Origin: Bacillota bacterium
GTDB lineage: Bacteria; Bacillota; Sulfobacillia; RBS10-35
Length of the DNA stretch: 9,285 nucleotides
Direction of reading: 5' to 3'
NCBI GenBank assembly: GCA_029960865.1
Contig: JASBVX010000034.1
Coordinates: 1 to 9,285, forward strand
This document shows, piece by piece, positions 1 to 5,914 of this stretch. Numbering within the stretch: position 1 is the first letter of the stretch; the number at the start of each line of letters is the position of its first letter. The position numbers and the translations under genes were made by a program. A model generated the notes under the pieces. That model saw only the letters and a list, made by a program, of their open reading frames with translations, searched no databases and had not been told where the DNA came from.

Positions 1-1
1 C

Positions 2-574
2 GAGTCCCCTGAGGAAAAGCAGCTCTTTGAGACGGCGGCCCGGCGAAGGGAGCTGCGGCTCACCCGGCCCCAGGAGGTGGAGCCCGATTTTTCCGCCCAC
101 GATCCTGTGAGCGCCGCCCACTTGAGCTTCGAGTCCACCACCGAAGTCTGTTTTCCCAGCGTCACCAACGATCTGGGCGTGGCAAAAGCAGGCTGGCTTC
201 TCAGCGTGGGGGATGTCATGGCCGGCCTCAGCGCCTCCCGCCACGCTGGCACCGCCACCGTGACGGCGGCGGTGGATGCCGTCGCCTTCCCCGAGCCGGT
301 CCACGTCGGCGACATCGTGGAACTGCGGACCTATCTCACCCGGGCCTTCCGCACCTCCATGGAAGTGCGGGCCGAAGTCTGGAAGCGCCGCACCCCTGCC
401 GCCCTTCCCGAGCGGGTGACCACGATCTACTACACCTATGTGGCCGTGGACCGAGACGGCAGACCCACCCCCGTTCCTTCCCTCACCCCCAAGACCCCCC
501 TGGATGAACGCCTCTACGAAAGCGCCGGCCAAAGGCGCCAGGTGCGCTTGGCCAGCCTGCAGACTTTTTCCTGA
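2..574 (+). CDS. Acyl-CoA thioesterase-like protein, tandem hotdog domains (5' partial)
   Basis: The frame is open to the left edge, so this is the last 190 residues of a longer protein; a GTG at 77 is probably internal. After a charged tail piece (residues 1-26 of the visible part) comes one hotdog domain: FPSVTNDLG, then AGWLLSVGD with an acidic residue on the central helix, ASRH, TVTAAVDAVAF, PVHVGDIVEL, and RTSMEVRAEVWKR. This pattern is typical of acyl-CoA hydrolases, which cleave the CoA thioester. The tail before the domain (SPEEKQLFETAARRRELRL) resembles the tail after it (TPLDERLYESAGQRRQVRL). I infer that a first hotdog domain precedes the window, as in double-hotdog thioesterases where the active site lies between the two domains. 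The substrate is unknown. It ends 52 bp before spoIIIAA, with no obvious hairpin-plus-T-tract terminator between, so read-through into the sporulation operon is possible. The hotdog call is firm; the enzymatic role is inferred. Confidence 0.75.
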   Translation, partial: ESPEEKQLFETAARRRELRLTRPQEVEPDFSAHDPVSAAHLSFESTTEVCFPSVTNDLGVAKAGWLLSVGDVMAGLSASRHAGTATVTAAVDAVAFPEPVHVGDIVELRTYLTRAFRTSMEVRAEVWKRRTPAALPERVTTIYYTYVAVDRDGRPTPVPSLTPKTPLDERLYESAGQRRQVRLASLQTFS

Positions 575-626
575 AAGGTCTACCGATGGCCAGGCCCTCA
601 TAGGCTTGTAGCCGGGAGGGACCCTG

Positions 627-1508
627 ATGGCAGCCCCTTTTTGGCAGAGCTGGCCTTCGCCCTGGCCATCCCTTCTGGAAGAAACCGCCCGAAAACGGTC
701 TCCCTCTTCTTGGATGGAGATCCGCATCCGGGCGGGGAAGCCGGCGGCCTTGAGGACCCTTGACGGGGAGCATTTTTTGCCCTTCGTGCCTTCCCTGGAG
801 GACGTGGCCCGCCTCCTTTCCCTTTTCACGGAAGGCTCCCTTCATGCCTGGGAAGCGGAACTGGCAGCAGGCTTTCTCACCCTTCCCGGAGGCCACCGGG
901 TAGGGGTAGCAGGGCGGGGGGTCGTCAGGGATGGGCGGGTCCATACGTTCCGCCAGGTGACCAGCCTCAATGTCCGCGTCGCCCGGGAGGTCCGGGGGGG
1001 TTCCCTTCCCCTCCTTCCCCTCGTGGCCCCACAGGGGCGCCTCCAAAGCTCCCTTCTGGTGGCACCTCCCGGAGGGGGAAAGACGACCCTCCTGCGGGAT
1101 CTGGTGCGGGTCCTTTCGGAGGGCGAGGGGATCCCGCCACGTCAGGTGACGGTCATCGATGAAAGAGGGGAAATCACCTCCGGCTTCGATGTGGGTCCCC
1201 GGACCGATGTCCTCCTCTTTCTCCCCAAATCTCAGGGGATGATGATGGCCCTGCGCACCCTGGGTCCCGAGGTCCTGGCGGTGGATGAAGTGGGCCGGAG
1301 AGAAGACGGGGAGGCCCTTTTGGAGGCAGCCCGGGGAGGTATTCCCGTCCTGGCCACAGCCCACGGCAGGGATCGCCGGGACCTGCAGGGCCACCCCCTC
1401 CTGGCGCCTCTTTTGCCCCTCTTTCCTGTGGTTCTCTTTCTCTCCCCGCCCCCGCGCCCGGGACACCTCCTGGATCTCCTTTCCCCCAGGGAGGCGGTCC
1501 TGCGATGA
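627..1508 (+). CDS. spoIIIAA: Stage III sporulation protein AA, ATPase
   Basis: SpoIIIAA is the cytoplasmic AAA/secretion-type ATPase of the SpoIIIA-SpoIIQ complex in the mother cell. The 293-residue product has an N-terminal domain with WMEIRIRAGKP (29-39) and GGHRVGVAGRGV (88-99), then the ATPase core. This holds Walker A APPGGGKTTLLRD (146-158), VIDERGEI (176-183), Walker B EVLAVDEVGR (215-224) and the TAHG motif (244-247). The usual first Gly of the P-loop is Ala here, which the Walker A pattern allows. Length is slightly below the usual 300-330 residues. The ATG at 627 has a clear Shine-Dalgarno GGGAGGG at 614-620. The stop overlaps the spoIIIAB start as ATGA. It is first of eight spoIIIA genes; in Bacillus the operon is read by sigma-E. 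Confidence 0.97.
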   Translation: MAAPFWQSWPSPWPSLLEETARKRSPSSWMEIRIRAGKPAALRTLDGEHFLPFVPSLEDVARLLSLFTEGSLHAWEAELAAGFLTLPGGHRVGVAGRGVVRDGRVHTFRQVTSLNVRVAREVRGGSLPLLPLVAPQGRLQSSLLVAPPGGGKTTLLRDLVRVLSEGEGIPPRQVTVIDERGEITSGFDVGPRTDVLLFLPKSQGMMMALRTLGPEVLAVDEVGRREDGEALLEAARGGIPVLATAHGRDRRDLQGHPLLAPLLPLFPVVLFLSPPPRPGHLLDLLSPREAVLR

Positions 1509-2017
1509 AAGCCCTGGGATTCCTTCTCTTTCTCCTTTCCGGGTGGGGCCTGGGATGGGCCATGGCTTCTTTCATCCGCCGCCGGCCGAAAGAACTCTGG
1601 GCCTGGAGCCATGCCCTTTCCCTTTTGGGAAGCGAGGTGGAGTATGCCGCCCTTCCCCTTCCCCAGGTGTGGGAGAGGCTTTCCCGGGAGGTGGGAGGGC
1701 TCCCAGGACGGGTGTGCCGGGAGGCTCTTTTCCTTTGGGAAAAGGGATTGCGGGATGCGGGGGAGGCGTGGCAAAAGGCCCTTTTGGCCTCCGCGGAAGG
1801 GAGCGCCCTCTGGCCGGAAGATCAGGAGCTTTTGCTTCGCTTGAGCCCCCTTTTGGGCCGGACGGACCGAGAGGACCAGGTGCGCCACCTCCGCTGGACC
1901 GCCGGCCATCTGGAGCAAAGGGCCAAGGAGCTGGAAAGGAGCAGCCAGGAGAAAGCCCGCCTGGTCCTTTACCTCAGCTTTTCAGGGGCAGCGGCCCTGG
2001 CCCTTCTGTTGCTTTGA
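1505..2017 (+). CDS. spoIIIAB: Stage III sporulation protein AB
   Basis: SpoIIIAB is a mother-cell membrane protein of the SpoIIIA complex with a helical domain related to GspF/PilC-type platform proteins of type II secretion systems. The product is 170 residues, the usual family length. It has an N-terminal hydrophobic segment (about 3-21), a long helical cytoplasmic region (about 28-150) including LWAWSHALSLLGSEVEYAA, and a C-terminal hydrophobic segment (about 153-170) ending in a run of leucines. The ATG at 1505 overlaps the spoIIIAA stop and has GGGAGG at 1489-1494, ten bases upstream. The likely role is to dock the SpoIIIAA ATPase to the membrane components, known from the family rather than shown by the sequence. 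Confidence 0.95.
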   Translation: MKALGFLLFLLSGWGLGWAMASFIRRRPKELWAWSHALSLLGSEVEYAALPLPQVWERLSREVGGLPGRVCREALFLWEKGLRDAGEAWQKALLASAEGSALWPEDQELLLRLSPLLGRTDREDQVRHLRWTAGHLEQRAKELERSSQEKARLVLYLSFSGAAALALLLL

Positions 2018-2033
2018 GAGAGGAGTTTTTCCG

Positions 2034-2228
2034 ATGAATCTCGACATCATCTGGCAGCTGGCGGGCCTAGGGATTCTGGTGGTGGTGATCCACGCCCTTT
2101 TCAAGACGGCGGGCCGGGAGGAATTGGCCTGGATGACTACCCTGGTGGGGCTGGCCCTCTTCATGCTCCTGGCCCTGCAGGTGGTGGGCCGTCTCTTTCA
2201 GGAAGTCAGAGCCACCTTCGGCATGTGA
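2034..2228 (+). CDS. spoIIIAC: Stage III sporulation protein AC
   Basis: This small membrane protein of the SpoIIIA complex has 64 residues, matching the 64-68 typical of the family. It has two hydrophobic helices (about 5-24 and 33-52) separated by the conserved polar link KTAGREELAWMTTL. The ATG at 2034 is preceded by GAGAGGAG at 2017-2024, about nine bases away. The stop overlaps a GTG (2225) that may start spoIIIAD. SpoIIIAC and SpoIIIAD are similar small polytopic proteins thought to form part of the inner-membrane base of the channel. The identification rests on motif, length and position, which all agree. Confidence 0.95.
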   Translation: MNLDIIWQLAGLGILVVVIHALFKTAGREELAWMTTLVGLALFMLLALQVVGRLFQEVRATFGM

Positions 2229-2635
2229 GGATCGCCGTGACAGCGGTGGATTTCATCCTTGCGGCCCTTTTCCTCCTCTTCGTGGTGGTCATCTTCCGCC
2301 AGATGAAGCCTGAACTGGCGGTGATCCTGGCTCTGGCCGCCGGAGCCCTCCTGCTTCTCAGCCTTCTCCCCACCCTTTTGCTCCTTTTGGGAGTCATGAG
2401 GGACATCATGGCGCGGGCTCGGGTGGATTTCACCTACGTGGCGCTGGTGGTGAAGGTGGTGGGGCTGGCCTACCTGGCCCAGTTTGCCGCCGATGTGGCC
2501 CGGGATGCGGGGGAGACGGCGCTGGCGGGCAAGATCGAACTGGGGGGCCGGGTGGCCATCTTGGCCGCAGCGCTGCCGGCTCTCTGGGCCCTTATGGAGG
2601 TATTGCTGCGCCTCATGGAGGCGGTGCCTTCATGA
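2225..2635 (+). CDS. spoIIIAD: Stage III sporulation protein AD
   Basis: This 136-residue polytopic membrane protein is the expected neighbour of SpoIIIAC. Hydrophobic segments lie at about 8-24, 31-55, 69-86 and 108-130. The conserved stretch MKPELAVILALAAGALLLL (27-45) is the family signature region. The start is uncertain. GTG at 2225 gives a GTGA overlap with spoIIIAC but has no good Shine-Dalgarno. An in-frame GTG at 2237 has GAGG at 2227-2230, six bases upstream, and would give a protein four residues shorter, equally consistent with family length. The stop overlaps the spoIIIAE ATG. The function is structural, in the mother-cell membrane base of the SpoIIIA-SpoIIQ channel, by family knowledge. 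Confidence 0.94.
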   Translation: MRIAVTAVDFILAALFLLFVVVIFRQMKPELAVILALAAGALLLLSLLPTLLLLLGVMRDIMARARVDFTYVALVVKVVGLAYLAQFAADVARDAGETALAGKIELGGRVAILAAALPALWALMEVLLRLMEAVPS

Positions 2636-3792
2636 GGGGAAGGACGGGCTTCCTGGTGCTGGCCCTGATCTTTTTGCTGGGCGCCGCGCCTCCCTTCGAT
2701 CCCCTTCCCGATCCAGCAGAGTGGGGGCGGGAGAATGTCCGGGAGAATCCGTGGCTGGGGGTCTTTGCCGATGCTCTGCAGGGGATGGAAAACCACGGGG
2801 GTCCCTCCCTGGAAGAGCTGGACAGCTACCTTCAGGGAAAGGGGTGGAGCTGGCAACCCCTGTCCTGGGTCCAATCCCTGATGTCAGCCTTCCTAGGGGA
2901 AGGGGCCCGGGCCGCCCTGCAGGTGGCAGGCCTTCTTCTCCTGGCGCTTCTGGGAAGCCTTCTTCTGGCTCTGCGGCAGGATGGGGAAAGCGGGGCCATG
3001 GCGGCCGCGGCCGACCTGGCCCTTTACCTTCTCCTGGCGGCCCTGGCCTTGGCCTCCTTTTATGGGGCGGTGGAGATGGCAGTGGGGGTGGTGCTCCAGC
3101 TGCGGGATCTTCTCCTGGCCGCGCTGCCCCTCTTGATTTCCCTCCTGGCCAGCTCCGGAGCCCTCCTTTCGGCGGGCCTTTTGCATCCCATCCTTCTCTT
3201 CCTCGTCCATACCCTTCTTCTAGCGGTGGCCCAGGGAGTGCTGCCGGTTCTTTTCCTCAGCGTGGTGGCGGAAACCCTCTCCCACCTGCCGGGCACCTTT
3301 TCCCTCCAGGGGCTGGCGGCCCTTTTGCGCCAAGGCGCCCTGGGATTCTTAGGCCTTTCCCTGGTGGTCTTCCTGGGGATCGTCTCCATCCAGGGCTATG
3401 CCGGGGCGGTGGCCGACGGGCTAGGGCTGCGCACGGCCAAATACGCCGCCTCCACCTTCATCCCGGTTCTGGGCGGCGTCTTTTCCGACGCCACGGAGCT
3501 GGTCTTGAGCGCTGGGCAGTGGCTCCGAACGGGGGTGGGCCTCGTGGGCCTGGTGGCGGTGGTGACCTTTCTGGCCTATCCCCTTATGAAGCTTCTGGCC
3601 TTGATCCTGGTTTATCGACTGGGGGCCGCCTTCTTGGAGCCCTTGGGAAGCGTTCCCGCCAGCCGCCTCTTCGCCACCATGGCGGAAGGGCTCACCAGCC
3701 TCACCCTGGCGGTGGGGGCCGCCTCCCTTTTGGGGTTTCTGGCCCTGGGGGCCACCCTTTTGGCCGGGTCCATGACGGCCATGCTGCGATGA
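2632..3792 (+). CDS. spoIIIAE: Stage III sporulation protein AE
   Basis: SpoIIIAE is the large polytopic membrane subunit of the SpoIIIA channel. The 386-residue product (family about 380-410) begins with a signal-like hydrophobic stretch (about 5-20). A polar region follows (about 21-90), then many hydrophobic segments from about residue 93 to the C-terminus. The family hallmark lies at 266-286: GLRTAKYAASTFIPVLGG followed by VFSDA. ATG 2632 overlaps the spoIIIAD stop and has GGAGG at 2617-2621. In the same region the +2 frame is also open for over 1.3 kb (2484-3800), but that translation is Gly/Pro/Arg-rich without family features and is discounted. spoIIIAF follows in the same frame after a TGA. 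Confidence 0.96.
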   Translation: MRGRTGFLVLALIFLLGAAPPFDPLPDPAEWGRENVRENPWLGVFADALQGMENHGGPSLEELDSYLQGKGWSWQPLSWVQSLMSAFLGEGARAALQVAGLLLLALLGSLLLALRQDGESGAMAAAADLALYLLLAALALASFYGAVEMAVGVVLQLRDLLLAALPLLISLLASSGALLSAGLLHPILLFLVHTLLLAVAQGVLPVLFLSVVAETLSHLPGTFSLQGLAALLRQGALGFLGLSLVVFLGIVSIQGYAGAVADGLGLRTAKYAASTFIPVLGGVFSDATELVLSAGQWLRTGVGLVGLVAVVTFLAYPLMKLLALILVYRLGAAFLEPLGSVPASRLFATMAEGLTSLTLAVGAASLLGFLALGATLLAGSMTAMLR

Positions 3793-3804
3793 GGGGGTGA
3801 GAGC

Positions 3805-4320
3805 CTGTCCTCTTTGGTGTCGTGGATGCAGACCCTCTTTTTGACGGTGATGGTGGCAGCGGTGGCCGATCTCCTCCTTCCCCCCTCCGGCCTCAAGAAG
3901 ACAGCCCGGTGGGCCCTGGGGGTGGCCATTTTGGGGGTGCTCCTGCGGCCTCTGGCGGGAAGCTTCCCCTTTCCCCCGGCGGCCTTCTTTCCTGCGACCG
4001 ATCTGGTGTCACCAGCTTCGACCTCTGGCCTGGCGGGGGCCGGCTCCGACAGCATTCGGGACGCCTTCCGCACCCTGCTGGAATCCAAGATGGCCGACGG
4101 GCTTCGATCGTGGCCGGAGGTCCAAGGGGCAAAAGTAGAGGTCTTTTTGCGGGAGGGTCCCTACCCCTGGGGCGATGTGGCGGCGGTGAAGGTGCAGGTC
4201 GAGGCGGGAGGGGAGGCGGCGGCAGGGATGGATGAGAAAGTGCGGCAGTGGCTGGCGACCACCTGGGAGATCCCTGCGGCAAAGGTGCAGGTGGAGGTGG
4301 TGCAGCCCTATGGACCGTGA
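3805..4320 (+). CDS. spoIIIAF: Stage III sporulation protein AF (probable CTG start)
   Basis: SpoIIIAF has two N-terminal transmembrane helices (about 7-25 and 35-50 counted from CTG 3805) joined by the conserved DLLLPPSGLKKTARWALGV. A soluble C-terminal domain of about 90 residues follows, with a ring-building type fold ending in WEIPAAKVQVEVV. The start is unusual. A strong Shine-Dalgarno GGGGGTGA lies at 3793-3800. The in-frame candidates are CTG 3805 (well spaced), TTG 3814, GTG 3817 and ATG 3826 (all too far). With CTG the N-terminus is (M)SSLVSW, and the Trp falls at residue 7, as I recall for Bacillus SpoIIIAF (MSFLTEW). If CTG is not used, TTG 3814 gives 168 residues instead of 171. 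The 3' end overlaps spoIIIAG by 11 nt. Confidence 0.9.
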   Translation: MSSLVSWMQTLFLTVMVAAVADLLLPPSGLKKTARWALGVAILGVLLRPLAGSFPFPPAAFFPATDLVSPASTSGLAGAGSDSIRDAFRTLLESKMADGLRSWPEVQGAKVEVFLREGPYPWGDVAAVKVQVEAGGEAAAGMDEKVRQWLATTWEIPAAKVQVEVVQPYGP

Positions 4321-4909
4321 AGCCGGGCGCATGTTTCCCTGGCCCTTCAAAGGCCAGCAGCAGCGGTGGGCTCTGGCCTTCGCCCTCCTGGGCCTTCTGG
4401 GCCTTGGGCTCCTTCTTTTGAGTTCGGCCTTCTCCCACCCCCCAAGCCTGGTTCCCCCTGCGCCGTCCCTCGGGGAGAAAGGAGCGCCGCCGGCGGAGGG
4501 GAGCGTTCTGCGGGCGGAAGAGGAGATGGAAAAACGGTTGGAAAGGCTATTGAGCTCCATCCAGGGGGCAGGGTCCGTCACGGTGATGATCACGTGGGAG
4601 AAATCGGGGGAGAAGGTCTATGCCCAGGATCGCCAAGAGAGCCGCCAGTCCCAGACGGAGAAGGACGGGGAGAAGACCCGCACTTCCTCGCAGGAATCCC
4701 AGCAGTGGCAGACGGTCTTTCGTCAGGGGACGGCCAATCCCTCGCCTCTCTTAGTTGAAGAAAAGGGCCCGTTGGTGCGGGGGGTCCTGGTGGTGGCGGA
4801 AGGGGCGGGCGATCCCCAGGTGGCGGCGGCGTTGCAGCGGGCGGTGGCCATCGTTTTGGGCATCCCCACCTACCAGGTGGCGGTGTTCCCAGGAAAGGGA
4901 GGAAGGTGA
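4310..4909 (+). CDS. spoIIIAG: Stage III sporulation protein AG
   Basis: SpoIIIAG forms the large ring of the SpoIIIA-SpoIIQ channel in the intermembrane space. The 199-residue product has a short basic N-terminus, one transmembrane helix (about 20-40), a Pro-rich linker (43-62), and then the ring-building domain. This begins with a helix (68-84) and strand GAGSVTVMITW (86-96). A polar Gln/Ser/Glu-rich insertion (about 105-145) corresponds to the region that forms the extra beta-barrel in Bacillus SpoIIIAG. It ends with RGVLVVAEGA and a helix closing in LGIPTYQVAV. ATG 4310 lies inside the spoIIIAF end and has GGAGGTGG at 4293-4300; an ATG at 4331 lacks a comparable site. The frame is open upstream to 4232, but that part only shadows spoIIIAF. 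Confidence 0.95.
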   Translation: MDREAGRMFPWPFKGQQQRWALAFALLGLLGLGLLLLSSAFSHPPSLVPPAPSLGEKGAPPAEGSVLRAEEEMEKRLERLLSSIQGAGSVTVMITWEKSGEKVYAQDRQESRQSQTEKDGEKTRTSSQESQQWQTVFRQGTANPSPLLVEEKGPLVRGVLVVAEGAGDPQVAAALQRAVAIVLGIPTYQVAVFPGKGGR

Positions 4910-4913
4910 CGTG

Positions 4914-5504
4914 ATGCAGCTGAAAAAAAGCGAAATCTGGCGGTGGGTGGCTTTTCTTTTCCTCTTTCTCTTGGCCCTCTATTATGTCGTCCACGGCCAA
5001 GTGTGGCAGCGCTGGGCGCGGGAAATAAGGGGTAGCCTGCAGGTGTCGGTGCCCAGCGACCCCGATGTCACGTGGCCGGAAGAGATCCTTGTGCGGGAAG
5101 AGGCTCCGTCAGGGGAAATGCCGGTTCTGGGGACCCCCGGAGGCTGGAGCCAAGATTACTTTGGCGATGCCCGCCGAGAGAGGAACCGCGCCTGGCAGGA
5201 GGCGGCCACCCTCCTCCAGGCCATGGTGGATGATCCCCAGGTGACGGCGGAGGGAAGGCGCCAGGCGGAAGCCAAGCTCTTGCAGCTGGTGCGGGAGAGG
5301 GAGCGGGCGCCCCAGCTGGAGGCCCTCCTCAAGGCCAAAGGGTATGACGATGCCCTGGTGCTGTTCGGGGAAGGAAGCGCCACGGTGGTGTTGAAAACCC
5401 AGGGGATCTCCAGGGAAGATGTGGCCCGGGTGCTGGATGCCGCCCAGCAGGTTTTGGAGATTCCCGTGGAGGCCATCCACATTTTGGCCCGCCCCGGGTC
5501 CTGA
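4914..5504 (+). CDS. spoIIIAH: Stage III sporulation protein AH
   Basis: SpoIIIAH is the mother-cell partner of forespore SpoIIQ, its soluble domain forming a ring with an EscJ/PrgK-like ring-building fold. The product has 196 residues (Bacillus about 218). It shows one N-terminal membrane helix (about 9-27), a variable linker (about 35-78) and the conserved domain from SQDYFGDARRERNRAWQEA. This continues through DDPQVTAEGRRQAEAKLLQL, LLKAKGYDDALVLF and a C-terminal IPVEAIHILARPGS. Start choice is between adjacent codons GTG 4911 and ATG 4914; GGGAGG at 4897-4902 and AAGGTGA at 4903-4909 serve either, and ATG is preferred. It is the last gene of the sporulation block. Bacillus would have accB next, but here the asp23-type gene follows after 20 bp. 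Confidence 0.95.
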   Translation: MQLKKSEIWRWVAFLFLFLLALYYVVHGQVWQRWAREIRGSLQVSVPSDPDVTWPEEILVREEAPSGEMPVLGTPGGWSQDYFGDARRERNRAWQEAATLLQAMVDDPQVTAEGRRQAEAKLLQLVRERERAPQLEALLKAKGYDDALVLFGEGSATVVLKTQGISREDVARVLDAAQQVLEIPVEAIHILARPGS

Positions 5505-5510
5505 GAAGGT

Positions 5511-5516
5511 TATAAT
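5511..5516 (+). promoter_or_regulatory. Possible -10 box (TATAAT) before the asp23-type gene
   Basis: A perfect TATAAT stands in very GC-rich DNA eight bases before the ATG at 5525. No TTGACA-like -35 is seen at the normal 17-bp distance (5488-5493 is CCCGCC), and there is no extended -10 TG. If used, transcription would begin at about the start codon and the mRNA would be leaderless, which fits the absence of a well-spaced ribosome binding site. It may also be chance. Confidence 0.35.
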
Positions 5517-5524
5517 GGGCCCGC

Positions 5525-5914
5525 ATGAGTGAAAAAGATGTGGCCCTTTCCGAAGAGGTGATCGCCGCCATCGCCCGCCTGGCGGCCAGTGAGGTCCCGG
5601 GGATCAGCGGGCTCCACGGGAGCCTTATGAGGGATCTGGGCCAAATCCTCGGCCGCCGGGGGGGCGGCCGGGGCGTGCGGGTGGAGATGGGAACCCGGGA
5701 GGTGGCCATCGACCTCTACGTCCAGGTGCGCTACGGCCGGAGCATCCCTTTGGCGGCTCAGGAAGTCCAGGAGAAGGTCAAGGAAGCGGTGGAAAAGATG
5801 ACGGGCCTGCGCGTGGTGGAAGTGAACGTCCACGTCAAAGGGGTCAGCTTCGACGAGGGTCCGGGCCGCCGGGAAGGGAATGGGGAAAGGGAGGAAAACC
5901 TTGGGGATCTTTGA
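5525..5914 (+). CDS. Asp23/Gls24 family envelope stress response protein
   Basis: This 129-residue protein belongs to the Asp23/Gls24 (DUF322) family; it corresponds in position to Bacillus yqhY. Family features are VALSEEVIAAIARLAASEVPGI (6-27), the strand EVAIDLYVQVRYGRSIP (60-76), a helix AAQEVQEKVKEAVEKMTG (78-95) and the closing strand VVEVNVHVKGV (98-108). Between the halves sits a Gly/Arg-rich loop GRRGGGRG (43-50), encoded by a G-rich hairpin. ATG 5525 is the first possible start after an in-frame TAA at 5513-5515. The nearest purine-rich site, GAGAAGG (5503-5509), is 15 bases away, which is too far. Family members are linked to envelope or alkaline stress and bind AmaP at the membrane. 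The following two genes support that setting. Confidence 0.9.
   Translation: MSEKDVALSEEVIAAIARLAASEVPGISGLHGSLMRDLGQILGRRGGGRGVRVEMGTREVAIDLYVQVRYGRSIPLAAQEVQEKVKEAVEKMTGLRVVEVNVHVKGVSFDEGPGRREGNGEREENLGDL
5647..5673 (+). repeat. G/C-only inverted repeat inside the asp23-type gene
   Basis: CGGCCGCC (5650-5657) and GGCGGCCG (5663-5670) are perfect reverse complements around a loop of five G. Outward, T-G then two C-G pairs can extend the stem to 11 pairs. It encodes the Gly/Arg-rich loop of the protein. No T-tract follows, so it does not look like an intrinsic terminator. It could be a by-product of GC-rich codons. Confidence 0.6.

Noticed and set aside
575..626. Terminator or small RNA between the thioesterase gene and spoIIIAA
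   Set aside because: No stable hairpin followed by a T-tract and no recognisable RNA signature.
483..1466. Long - strand open frame (327 codons) opposite spoIIIAA
   Set aside because: It lies antisense to a clear SpoIIIAA ATPase, is Gly/Pro/Arg/His-rich and has no recognisable motif; typical of GC-rich DNA.
2484..3800. Long + strand open frame (438 codons) overlapping spoIIIAD and spoIIIAE
   Set aside because: Out of frame with two well-supported membrane proteins; Gly/Pro/Ser/Arg-rich translation without domain features.
4485..4500. GC palindrome CGCCGGCG in spoIIIAG
   Set aside because: A short restriction-site-like palindrome common in GC-rich coding DNA; no sign of function.
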